Shown here in pieces: positions 1 through 7,743 of a stretch of DNA of 49,397 nucleotides. Below the pieces are notes generated by a model. The model worked only from the letters and a program-made list of their open reading frames with translations, ran no database searches and had not been told where the DNA came from. Made by a program: the position numbers and the translations under genes. Position 1 is the stretch's first letter; each line of letters begins with the position of its first letter. The stretch comes from Lachnospira sp. (GTDB lineage: Bacteria > Bacillota > Clostridia > Lachnospirales > Lachnospiraceae): NCBI GenBank assembly GCA_017621205.1, contig JAGATQ010000033.1, positions 1-49,397 of the forward strand. Direction: 5' to 3'.

Positions 1-2
1 CC

Positions 3-146
3 ATTAAAAATCATTTGTGGGAATGCGGAGATAAAGCAGTTTTACACGAAATCTTTGGTGATTTATATTGTTGCAAAGCTCCAACAAATGCAGCTTTTAT
101 TGACGCTCTTTCCTACTATGTTATGGAAACGTTAAGCAATCATTAG
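3..146 (+). pseudogene. C-terminal end of an unidentified protein, cut by the window edge
   Basis: The frame beginning at base 3 is open from the window edge to a TAG at 144-146 and encodes 47 residues ending in ALSYYVMETLSNH. The composition (mixed hydrophobic and acidic, two adjacent Cys) looks like a real protein end rather than noise, but I do not recognise the family. The other two forward frames are less convincing. It may be the end of an intact gene that starts outside the window, or a remnant next to the damaged cotJC that follows. Confidence is low because only the tail is visible. Confidence 0.3.
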
Positions 147-274
147 TGATTGATGCTCAGGCTTCGCACATAATAATACTATAAATACCAAGGGATATCT
201 CATCACTATCGCACAATAGGCAATATTATAGCCCCTTACCATTCGGTGGTGCGGATGGAGAACTTGCAGCGTCT

Positions 275-934
275 ATGCGTTATCTGTCTCAGAGATATAC
301 CATGCCCTATAATGAGGTAACGGCAATATTAACGGACATTGGTACTGAAGAGCTAGCTCACATCGAAATGATTTGCGCTATCGTTTATCAGTTAACTGTC
401 AACGCAGATATCTGTGATATTGAAAACACGCCATTTGCATCTTATTATATTGGCCACACAAAGGGCATTTATCCTGTGAATGCTGCAGGTGTACCATGGT
501 CTGCAACCTTCTTCCAATCCAAGGGTGACCCGATAACCGATTTGCACGAGGATATGGCAGCAGAGCAGAAGGCAAGAACGACCTACGACAACTTGCTCCG
601 CCTGACAAAAGGCACCTCTGCTTATGAGCCATTAAAATGCCTGCGTGCCCGTGAAGTCGTTCACTACCAACGTTTCGGGGAAGCCCTGCGCATCGTTCAG
701 GATAATCTGGATGCAAACAACTTCTACGCTTTCAATCCGGAGTTTGATATTCCGGGCATCACAAAAAAGAACATGAAAGCCAATCAGCCAAACTGCCAGA
801 AAAAACCAAGCTGCGGATGCAATCACATGCAAAAAAATGATGGTGCAGCAGGAAAGCCAGTTAAAAAATGCCCTAGCGACAACTGCAAAAAAAACATGCA
901 GCAACGTAACTGTGTACAGGATATCTTAGGATAG
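275..934 (+). CDS. cotJC: CotJC-type manganese catalase / spore coat protein, N-terminally truncated (probable pseudogene)
   Basis: The sequence matches the dinuclear-Mn catalase family as found in spore coats (CotJC). Recognisable blocks are RYLSQRYTMPY, TDIGTEELAHIEM, HEDMAAEQKARTTYDNLLR and REVVHYQRFGEALRI, which carry the Glu/His metal-ligand positions. Family members usually start about 40 residues earlier. Here the homologous reading starts only at 245 (GGADGELAASM), and the first ligand Glu (in GEL) lies upstream of the first ATG at 275. The frame stays open back to 185 but contains no ATG/GTG/TTG start, no ribosome site and no family-like sequence. The C-terminal 50 residues are Cys/Lys/Asn-rich (PSCGCNH, KKCPSDNCKK), plausible for coat cross-linking. 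The remnant is probably non-functional, although translation from 275 is possible. A terminator hairpin follows. Confidence 0.8.
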   Translation: MRYLSQRYTMPYNEVTAILTDIGTEELAHIEMICAIVYQLTVNADICDIENTPFASYYIGHTKGIYPVNAAGVPWSATFFQSKGDPITDLHEDMAAEQKARTTYDNLLRLTKGTSAYEPLKCLRAREVVHYQRFGEALRIVQDNLDANNFYAFNPEFDIPGITKKNMKANQPNCQKKPSCGCNHMQKNDGAAGKPVKKCPSDNCKKNMQQRNCVQDILG

Positions 935-971
935 GTCTATATATTAAAACTGTAACTCATAGTTATCAATC

Positions 972-998
972 AAGGGCAGTCACAAAGACTGCCCTTTT
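972..998 (+). terminator. Rho-independent terminator after cotJC
   Basis: An 8-bp GC-rich stem (GGGCAGTC 974-981 / GACTGCCC 987-994) with a 5-nt loop is followed by TTTT. It lies between the convergent cotJC remnant and the ion-channel gene. The T-run is only good on the plus strand. Confidence 0.8.
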
Positions 999-1045
999 AC
1001 GTCCGAAACAAATATCCATAAAAACTCTTTTAACCTGCCTTAATA

Positions 1046-1987
1046 TCAATGCAAAATCTTCGCCACAATAATATCATTCATTCTCAGCCTCGTTTCATCC
1101 TTCGGCAGCACCGTCAGGTTTCCCCGCAAAATCAGATATACAAACAGCCCCTCCGTATCCCTGACCTCCGCAATGCTTTTCCCTTTTAATTTAACATCTA
1201 CAAGGATTTCCACTATATCTACAATATCCAGCTCCTTATAATTGGCACTATAGGAATTCCTCTGATACTGCTCCACAAAACCTGCACTTATAATACCAGT
1301 AGGAATCGCTACCGTACCCACTCCCAAAAAGGCAATAATAATCGCTATAAATTTACCCATTGTTGTGATGGGATAAATATCGCCATACCCTACAGTTAAC
1401 AGCGTAGACATCCCCCACCAGATTCCACTAAAGGCATCACGAAACACCTCCGGCTGCACCTTATGTTCCACATTGTACATAAATAGGGAGCTTGCAAGCA
1501 ACAGAACCAGAATAATGAAGATGGAGGAAGCAAGCTGGTTTTTCTTTTCGTATAATACCCTTGTGATAATATGGAAAGAATCCATTCTCGCATTCAAGCG
1601 GAATAAATGGAAAATACGAACAACCCGAAGCATACGGAATACAACAAAGCCACTCAAGAAAAATGCCGGAAGAATCGTAAATAGGTCAACCACTCCCTCA
1701 AACGACACAATGAACTTCAGCCTTGCCATCGCATTACCCTCATTCGGGTATAGGTAATCTGCAGTCCAGATTCTTAGAACATATTCAATACAAAAAATAA
1801 TGGTAGTAACATATTCAACCCACTTAAAAATAAGCATATAGCTTGACAACGCTTCAAAGGTCTCCATGAACATCACAGCAATATTCAACAAAATATTAAG
1901 CACAATAAAGATATCAAAGCATCTGCTGACAAAATTGCTTTTATCCCCAATCTGTATAATATCAAATATTTTTCTCTTTAAAGACAT
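1046..1987 (-). CDS. Voltage-gated-type (VIC superfamily) potassium channel with C-terminal TrkA-C-like domain
   Basis: This is a 313-residue integral membrane protein. It has six hydrophobic segments plus a pore loop. The K+ selectivity filter TVGYGD is at residues 198-203, preceded by the pore helix (WWGMSTLL). An S4-like segment with spaced arginines (RMLRVVRIFHLFRL, about 118-131) suggests a voltage-sensor fold. After S6 the last 60 residues (KGKSIAEVRDTEGLFVYLI...RMNDIIVAKI) resemble the RCK_C/TrkA-C ligand-binding domain. The expected role is K+ passage across the cytoplasmic membrane, gated by voltage and/or a cytoplasmic ligand. It is probably monocistronic, since the next gene on the same strand starts 84 bp upstream of its ATG. 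The filter makes potassium selectivity likely. The regulatory ligand is unknown. Confidence 0.9.
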   Translation of the reverse strand: MSLKRKIFDIIQIGDKSNFVSRCFDIFIVLNILLNIAVMFMETFEALSSYMLIFKWVEYVTTIIFCIEYVLRIWTADYLYPNEGNAMARLKFIVSFEGVVDLFTILPAFFLSGFVVFRMLRVVRIFHLFRLNARMDSFHIITRVLYEKKNQLASSIFIILVLLLASSLFMYNVEHKVQPEVFRDAFSGIWWGMSTLLTVGYGDIYPITTMGKFIAIIIAFLGVGTVAIPTGIISAGFVEQYQRNSYSANYKELDIVDIVEILVDVKLKGKSIAEVRDTEGLFVYLILRGNLTVLPKDETRLRMNDIIVAKILH

Positions 1988-2071
1988 AGTAACAACTCCA
2001 CCTTATATTTACACATAACCAGCCTAATCATACCAGATAATAACTCCCTGCCTTAACATAGCAGTTTTCAC

Positions 2072-3235
2072 TTATTTCGTATCTGCCTCCGCATATTCCC
2101 TTCTCTTCATCTCCTCCAACAACCGGAAGCGGTTCTTATCCGTATCATAAACTGGATTCATCACCAACTCACCTAATTTCATAAGATTTGTAATCCTTGC
2201 AATACCCGCAATATTACCATTCTCCTCATGAAGTACATAGATTACGCTATTCCGTAACTCCTCCTCCGATATATCCTTACCCTGCTGTAAAAGAATTGAT
2301 CTCACTTCATATACTTCCCCTTCTTCTAACAATTCAATCGCATTATCACGCTCACGAATCATACGAAGATTCTTTTTGGCTAAGGTAACATTATAAAGCT
2401 GCTTTCCTTCCCGCACAATCGTTTCCAGGGCATCAACCGCCTCGTCATATTGCCGTAATACAATATAATAGCCTGCAATCTGCCCCAATAAATTAACCCG
2501 CCGTATTAGCATTTTTGCCTTATCAAGCTCCTCCTTCGCCTCATGAATCAAATTTGTTGCAAGGAAGCGTCCCTCTAACGTCAGAATCTCATACTCCATC
2601 ATAGCACGGCGGCAATTCTCATAATGCTGCTCAGACATAAGCACGACATTGCGTGGATACCTTCCCTGCTGTATCTCATTTGCCGTCAGTTTCACCTTTT
2701 CAAATATGGCTCTCATCTTCTTCCAATCCTTTAATCCCGCATAACAGGCAAGAAGATTATTATAATATATCAGAAGCGGGTAACCCTTTAAATTATCTTC
2801 ACTCATATATTCCCTCAGACAATCCAGTGCCTTATCGTACTCTCCCATGTGGCAATAAGCGGCAGAGACATTAATCATATTACTATTTCTAATCTGGATA
2901 CCCCGCTTTCCCTTTGGATTACCCCAAAACCCAGTACGCATCAATCCATGTACCACCTCTAAAAACAGCTTAGGATTGCCATCAACATATAAAATATCAA
3001 TATAGCGGAATAATTTCTGATTAACCAGCATCGTAGCTGCCATCAATATAACAAATGCAACCAGCCAGAGCACAATCATCTGTAACAGCATCGGCATTTT
3101 CCCACGAAGCAGATAGTATCCAAAAAGCACAATAAAAAATAATCCTACGATGGATACTACCCTGAATACCTGTTTGCGTGTATTGTACTGATTAATTATC
3201 CGTTTTCCCTCATCACTTAATGTATATCCCTGCAT
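2072..3235 (-). CDS. Membrane-anchored TPR-like protein of unknown function
   Basis: This 387-residue protein has two N-terminal transmembrane helices (about residues 24-45 and 49-70) separated by a short Lys-containing loop. A long cytoplasmic helical part follows with TPR-like blocks, for example MINVSAAYCHMGEYDKALDCL and GYYIVLRQYDEAVDALETIV. These have the Gly/Ala/Tyr spacing and 34-residue rhythm of TPRs. The last 60 residues (EENGNIAGIARITNLMKLGELVMNP) look like a small separate domain. TPR arrays usually serve as protein-docking scaffolds, but no partner is suggested here. It is transcribed in the same direction as the channel gene downstream and as leuA upstream. A hairpin terminator at 3281-3345 separates it from leuA. 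No specific family name is claimed. Confidence 0.65.
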   Translation of the reverse strand: MQGYTLSDEGKRIINQYNTRKQVFRVVSIVGLFFIVLFGYYLLRGKMPMLLQMIVLWLVAFVILMAATMLVNQKLFRYIDILYVDGNPKLFLEVVHGLMRTGFWGNPKGKRGIQIRNSNMINVSAAYCHMGEYDKALDCLREYMSEDNLKGYPLLIYYNNLLACYAGLKDWKKMRAIFEKVKLTANEIQQGRYPRNVVLMSEQHYENCRRAMMEYEILTLEGRFLATNLIHEAKEELDKAKMLIRRVNLLGQIAGYYIVLRQYDEAVDALETIVREGKQLYNVTLAKKNLRMIRERDNAIELLEEGEVYEVRSILLQQGKDISEEELRNSVIYVLHEENGNIAGIARITNLMKLGELVMNPVYDTDKNRFRLLEEMKRREYAEADTK

Positions 3236-3280
3236 AACTTATCCTTTCCTCATTTTATCCGGACTATAACATCCTTAAAA

Positions 3281-3345
3281 CAAACAAAAACTACCATTTC
3301 ATTATACCCCTTAAAGCCCGGCTTGAAAACAGGAAAATGAAATGG
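3281..3345 (-). terminator. Terminator downstream of leuA
   Basis: The inverted arms CCATTTCATT (3294-3303) and AATGAAATGG (3336-3345) form a 10-bp stem with a long loop. Read on the minus strand the stem is followed by TTTTTGTTTGTTT, and it starts about 70 nt past the leuA stop codon. On the plus strand there is also a shorter TTTTT run, so it may act in both directions. Confidence 0.6.
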
Positions 3346-3412
3346 CAGCCTATTTTTATATTATATATCACAATAAGATTAGTATATTTTATAATACATC
3401 ATGGTAAATGGA

Positions 3413-5074
3413 CTATTTTACCCCCATACGGTTTACCGCACTGATTAATGCCAATACCGATGCATTAATAATATCATCCTCTGTGCCAGCTCCCCAGAAC
3501 ACATTACCCTGTTCATCCTGAATTCCTACATAGGCTGCTGCCTGTGCATCAGAACCATGGGACATGGCATGCTCCTCATAGCATACAATTTTATATTGCA
3601 CCTTACAATGCCGCTTAATGGAATTGCTAACCGCATCCAGACGCCCCTTACCGTGTCCACTGTAATTTTTGATAATGCCCTCACGAAGCAGGCTTAACTG
3701 GGTTCCAAAGCCATCCTCCTGCGTAAAATGCACCTCCAATAATTCCAGATTATCCGAGCGGTTGACATACTCCTTCATAAATAAATCATGAATCTCGTTC
3801 GGTTTAATCTCCCTGTGGTCGTGGTCAGATATTCCTTTAATATAATATCCTAAATCCTCCTTCATCTTAGCCGGAAGACGGTAACCATAGTTCTGCTCTA
3901 AAATAAAGCTGACACCACCCTTGCCAGACTGGCTGTTAATGCGAATCACATCTGCCTCATACACCCTTCCGATATCGGTCGGGTCAACCGGAATATATGG
4001 CACTGTCCATTGTTCCTGCTCACGCTCTTCCCGAAACTTCATACCCTTCGCAATCGCATCCTGATGGCTTCCGGAAAATGCGGCAAATACTAACTGCCCC
4101 GCATATGGACAACGCTCATGCACCTTCATTCTCGTAACCCGCTCATATACCTCTTTAATCTCCAATATATTGCTGAAATCAAGCTTCGGGTCAACCCCAT
4201 GCGTATACATATTCATAGCAACCGTAATCAAATCGACATTACCAGTACGTTCCCCATTGCCAAACAGGGTTCCCTCTACACGGTCTGCCCCGGCAAGCAA
4301 TGCAAGCTCCGTATCTGCAACACCTGTACCACGGTCATTGTGTGGATGCACAGACAAAATAACATTGTCACGGTTATGCATATGTTTACTCATATATTCA
4401 ATCTGGCTGGCATAAACATGCGGCATACTTAAGGATACCGTTACCGGAAGATTGATAATAACCTTATTATCTTTCGTTGGCTCCCACACATCAATTACCG
4501 CATTGCACACTTCCAAAGCATACTCCGGCTCCGTTCCGGTAAAGCTTTCTGGTGAATATTCAAACTGGAAATTCCCCTCCGTCTCCTCGGCTAAATCCTT
4601 TAACAGCTTGGCGCCATCCACCGCAATCTTAAGTATCTCTTCCTTTGATTTCCTAAACACCTGCTCTCTCTGTGCGTAAGAGGTGGAATTATACACATGT
4701 ACAATCGCCTTAGGAGCACCCTTTACCGCCTCAAAGGTTTTACGGATAATATGTTCTCTCGCCTGCGTTAAAACCTGTATCGTCACATCCTCAGGAATCA
4801 GCTTCTGATCTATCAATGCTCTTAAAAATTCATATTCTGTCTCAGAGGCCGCTGGAAAACCTACTTCAATCTCCTTAAAGCCCACCTTTACTAACAGCTT
4901 AAAAAACTCAATCTTCTCCTCTAAGCTCATCGGGATAATCAGTGCCTGGTTACCATCCCTCAAATCCACACTGCACCATGCCGGGGACTTCTCAACATAC
5001 TCCTTATTTACCCAGTCATTACACACCTCAGGGGGCATATAATACTGTCTCTTGTACTTGCTACAATTCATCAT
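3413..5074 (-). CDS. leuA: 2-isopropylmalate synthase (long, LeuA type 2 form)
   Basis: The enzyme condenses acetyl-CoA with 2-oxoisovalerate to 2-isopropylmalate, the first committed step of leucine synthesis, in the cytoplasm. The N-terminal DRE-TIM metallolyase barrel starts with SVDLRDGNQAL, with the metal-binding HPHNDRGTG block in the middle. The C-terminal LeuA regulatory domain (LEVHFTQEDG... HGSDAQAAAYVGI) is the leucine-feedback module. The total of about 553 residues fits the type-2 family. The frame runs open to an upstream start at 5110, but the GGAGG (minus strand) lies 7 nt before the ATG at 5074, giving MMNCSKYKRQYYMPPE, so I choose that start. A leucine T-box at 5228-5500 controls it. 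No other leu gene is adjacent. Confidence 0.95.
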   Translation of the reverse strand: MMNCSKYKRQYYMPPEVCNDWVNKEYVEKSPAWCSVDLRDGNQALIIPMSLEEKIEFFKLLVKVGFKEIEVGFPAASETEYEFLRALIDQKLIPEDVTIQVLTQAREHIIRKTFEAVKGAPKAIVHVYNSTSYAQREQVFRKSKEEILKIAVDGAKLLKDLAEETEGNFQFEYSPESFTGTEPEYALEVCNAVIDVWEPTKDNKVIINLPVTVSLSMPHVYASQIEYMSKHMHNRDNVILSVHPHNDRGTGVADTELALLAGADRVEGTLFGNGERTGNVDLITVAMNMYTHGVDPKLDFSNILEIKEVYERVTRMKVHERCPYAGQLVFAAFSGSHQDAIAKGMKFREEREQEQWTVPYIPVDPTDIGRVYEADVIRINSQSGKGGVSFILEQNYGYRLPAKMKEDLGYYIKGISDHDHREIKPNEIHDLFMKEYVNRSDNLELLEVHFTQEDGFGTQLSLLREGIIKNYSGHGKGRLDAVSNSIKRHCKVQYKIVCYEEHAMSHGSDAQAAAYVGIQDEQGNVFWGAGTEDDIINASVLALISAVNRMGVK

Positions 5075-5227
5075 ATCCATTCCTCCAATTCTATAAATTC
5101 CTGTCAACAAGCTACAAATAGGTTACCCTATACTGTATCTGCATGGCACTGGTGAAGACTATCGCTTACATTAGCAACGTAAACCCTATGCATATGTATT
5201 ATAGATGAATAAGGTTATACTACAATT

Positions 5228-5500
5228 AAAAAAGCCTTGCGTCTCTAATTACTAGAGACGCAAGACGTAGCTTACGCGGTACCACTCTAATTCATACAAG
5301 TGTATGCTCTCTGGCAGATACGGATGATACTATCATCTTATATCCTCCTTCTGTAACGGAAAGGCTCCGGCTTAACCTACTTGGAAATCAATCCCCGTTG
5401 GGCAAGCTACTCTTGAGGTGAGTTCAAACAGTCTCCATAATTGCCTCGCACCAGCCGGCAACTCTCTGCTTACTTCCACTGTCCTACTATTCCCCAGTCA
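5228..5500 (-). promoter_or_regulatory. Leucine T-box leader with intrinsic terminator
   Basis: Read on the minus strand, the leader shows the canonical T-box order. An AGAGAG/TGGTGCGA stem I region (about 5440-5470) comes first. The specifier loop GAACTCACC follows, with the codon CTC (leucine) at 5420-5422. The T-box core GAGTGGTACCGCG at 5275-5287 is next. Last is a terminator with an 11-bp stem (5236-5246 / 5254-5264) and TTTTTT. Uncharged tRNA-Leu(GAG) would pair with the specifier and the UGGU core to favour antitermination, switching on leuA when leucine is short. About 155 nt of further leader separate it from leuA; I saw no second attenuator there. Confidence 0.92.
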
Positions 5501-5563
5501 CTGTAGTTATATTATTATATGCCTTATTGTAACGAATATGACAAAGGAAGTCAACCCTAAAAT

Positions 5564-7654
5564 TTATCTTTCTTTTAATAATTCATCTTTCATTTCACCC
5601 AGTTTCAATGCCCCTCCCTGCTTCAGAGTACCACCCTGTGTGGCATCATTTGACTCAAACTCCGTATAAGCATCTATATCTTTTAAGTTTAAGTTATAAA
5701 CAATACCATATTCCTTATCCGTAAGCTTCGTTCTTTTTTTATTCAACTTAAAATAAGAATTACCCTTTTGCAGCTTAAAATGCTTTAACGGAGTCTTCGT
5801 AAAAAAGGCAGAATACAGATTAATCTCTTTTACAGATTTTAGTATTGTCAGCGTTTTGGCTTTCTTCCCAAACGGATACATCTCCAAAGTTGTCTTTTTC
5901 TTATTATAAAGAATTCCATTCTTTACAGAAAAATATTTGTTCTTCTTATCTACACCATAAGAAGTAAGCTGCTTACAGCCATATCCCATAGCATAGGTAT
6001 CTACTCTACGAACCTTCCTGCCAAGTACAATTTTCTTCAGATAAGAATTATATACGATAGAATATGTCATCACATCCTTTACAAAATCAGGCATTCTAAA
6101 GGTAGCATTCTTCCTCTGGGCAGGATAGCTAAGCAGAGTGTCCTTATTATATAATACTCCATCTACCACCTTATACTTCTTGGAAGCAGAACCTGTGACC
6201 GAAAAGCTCTGCAGGTTAGGCAGACAATAAGCATTCAGCGAAGCAAAATCTTCTGCCCCTATCTTGGAGGATACTATCGTAATATTAGCAAGATAATCAC
6301 TTTCAAAAGCAATATCAATCCTCTCCGTTTCGTTCGGAAAAGTAAAGCTTGTAGCAGTGCTTTTCTTTGGATAGCCTAACAAGCTCTTCTTATCCTTCGT
6401 ATAAAGGACACCATTGTCACTGCAAAAATTGATATTCTCCGGAGCTACTACAAACTCTGCCACCTGTGGCAAATCATCTTCATCGCCTTCCGGATTCCAA
6501 TATTTTACTTTTTTACCAATCACCAGACGTTCCAGATTTTTGCATTTATCGGAAATAGCATCATCTGCAATCGTTACGACTTCATCAGGAACAACATACT
6601 CTTTCTCCGGCTTGGCAGCGGGATAAGCAATTAAGGTCACACCATCGTACGTAAACAAAACTCCATCCTTCGCCATAAAAGAAGTATTTCCTGCTGATAC
6701 AGTTATCTCCTGCAGCTTCTTCAAGTAGAATAATGGATTACTATCCTCAAGTTCATCCCCACCATAGTATAGCTTCTTACAATCCCGTGGAATATTAATC
6801 TTCTCAAGCTCCTTCGGAAGACTGAATAATTCAAGCTTGGTCAAGGTATCCGGAAAATGCAGTTGTGTCCCTTGCAGCTTGGCTGGTACACAAATCATCT
6901 TCGTCTGTGCCTGATTATATAGCACACCATCCATCGTACTAAAATGTGGATTCCCCTCCACCACGTTAATGCTTTTCAGTTTTACAAAATTCATCAAATT
7001 GTCAAAATTACCATTGCATATTCTGGAAATAGTAAACTCTTCCAGATTCCTTCCATACACAATGGAATACTGGTTGAGAACAGATTGCACTGTTTCCGGC
7101 ATCACATAACTCTTGCCCTTATAATTTCCCGGCAGCTTAACCAGGGTTGTCATATCCTTATTATAAAGCACACCATTCTTAGCAGTATATTTCTTATTAC
7201 CCTTCTTTACCTCAATCCGTTCCAGATAATAGTCTAACAAAGGCGAACCATAGTATGTAAGGTTATATTTACCGCCAGCCTGTTTGATATTCTTGCCAAG
7301 CACCAGAGTCTTTGCCTTCATAAAATAAATCAGAAAATCCTCCTTCACCTTGGTTGCCTTGGGACCATATACTACCTTAGTAACCTTTTCAAACTTCTTG
7401 TACTCATCATTGTATAACTCATAAATCTCATCTGCATCAGCAGTTGTCGTATCACAGTTAATAACAAAAGTCTTCTCGCCATTAAATTTATCCAGATTTT
7501 TGCCATTAAAGGTAAACACCTTTCCAGCAGCAGATACCTTAATGCAGGATACCCCCCCAACTACACCAAAACATACTCCGCCCACAAGGCAAAGCAGTAA
7601 TATAATGTAGCTAATTCCGACATAGTTTTCTCTCTTCCTTATTATGTTCTTCAT
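5564..7654 (-). CDS. BspA-like leucine-rich-repeat (LRR_5) secreted/surface protein
   Basis: This 696-residue protein has a positively charged start and a hydrophobic segment (YIILLLCLVGGVCFGVVGGV) ending in a signal-peptidase-like VSA-A, so it is exported. The mature part is built of irregular BspA/TpLRR-type repeats. Diagnostic blocks recur: DGVLYNKDMTTLVKLPGNYK, DGVLFTYDGVTLIAYPAAK, DGVLYTKDKKSLLGYPKK and NGILYNKKKTTLEMYPFGKK, separated by VPDEV/MPDFV...I.. beta strands. Such proteins act in adhesion or surface interactions in gut Firmicutes and Bacteroidetes. There is no LPXTG motif, SLH domain or other cell-wall anchor, so it is either released or held by its N-terminus. A full-length paralog lies 90 bp upstream. 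RBS GGAG precedes the ATG. Confidence 0.82.
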   Translation of the reverse strand: MKNIIRKRENYVGISYIILLLCLVGGVCFGVVGGVSCIKVSAAGKVFTFNGKNLDKFNGEKTFVINCDTTTADADEIYELYNDEYKKFEKVTKVVYGPKATKVKEDFLIYFMKAKTLVLGKNIKQAGGKYNLTYYGSPLLDYYLERIEVKKGNKKYTAKNGVLYNKDMTTLVKLPGNYKGKSYVMPETVQSVLNQYSIVYGRNLEEFTISRICNGNFDNLMNFVKLKSINVVEGNPHFSTMDGVLYNQAQTKMICVPAKLQGTQLHFPDTLTKLELFSLPKELEKINIPRDCKKLYYGGDELEDSNPLFYLKKLQEITVSAGNTSFMAKDGVLFTYDGVTLIAYPAAKPEKEYVVPDEVVTIADDAISDKCKNLERLVIGKKVKYWNPEGDEDDLPQVAEFVVAPENINFCSDNGVLYTKDKKSLLGYPKKSTATSFTFPNETERIDIAFESDYLANITIVSSKIGAEDFASLNAYCLPNLQSFSVTGSASKKYKVVDGVLYNKDTLLSYPAQRKNATFRMPDFVKDVMTYSIVYNSYLKKIVLGRKVRRVDTYAMGYGCKQLTSYGVDKKNKYFSVKNGILYNKKKTTLEMYPFGKKAKTLTILKSVKEINLYSAFFTKTPLKHFKLQKGNSYFKLNKKRTKLTDKEYGIVYNLNLKDIDAYTEFESNDATQGGTLKQGGALKLGEMKDELLKER

Positions 7655-7695
7655 ACTCTCCTCCTTATTCTTTATATATTTTTAATGCAGACTAG

Positions 7696-7716
7696 GGCTG
7701 GAGAACCCAGCCCTTA
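7696..7716. repeat. Short GC-rich hairpin between the two BspA-like genes
   Basis: AGGGCTGG (7696-7703) pairs perfectly with CCAGCCCT (7709-7716) around a 5-nt loop. There is no good T-run on the minus strand, so it is at best a weak terminator or an mRNA-stability hairpin between the two co-directional genes. Confidence 0.5.
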
Positions 7717-7743
7717 CTATTTGCAATATTATTATTGATATTC

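Noticed and set aside
7696..7716. Terminator between the BspA-like genes
   Set aside because: Stem is good but no T-run follows on the minus strand; listed only as a hairpin.
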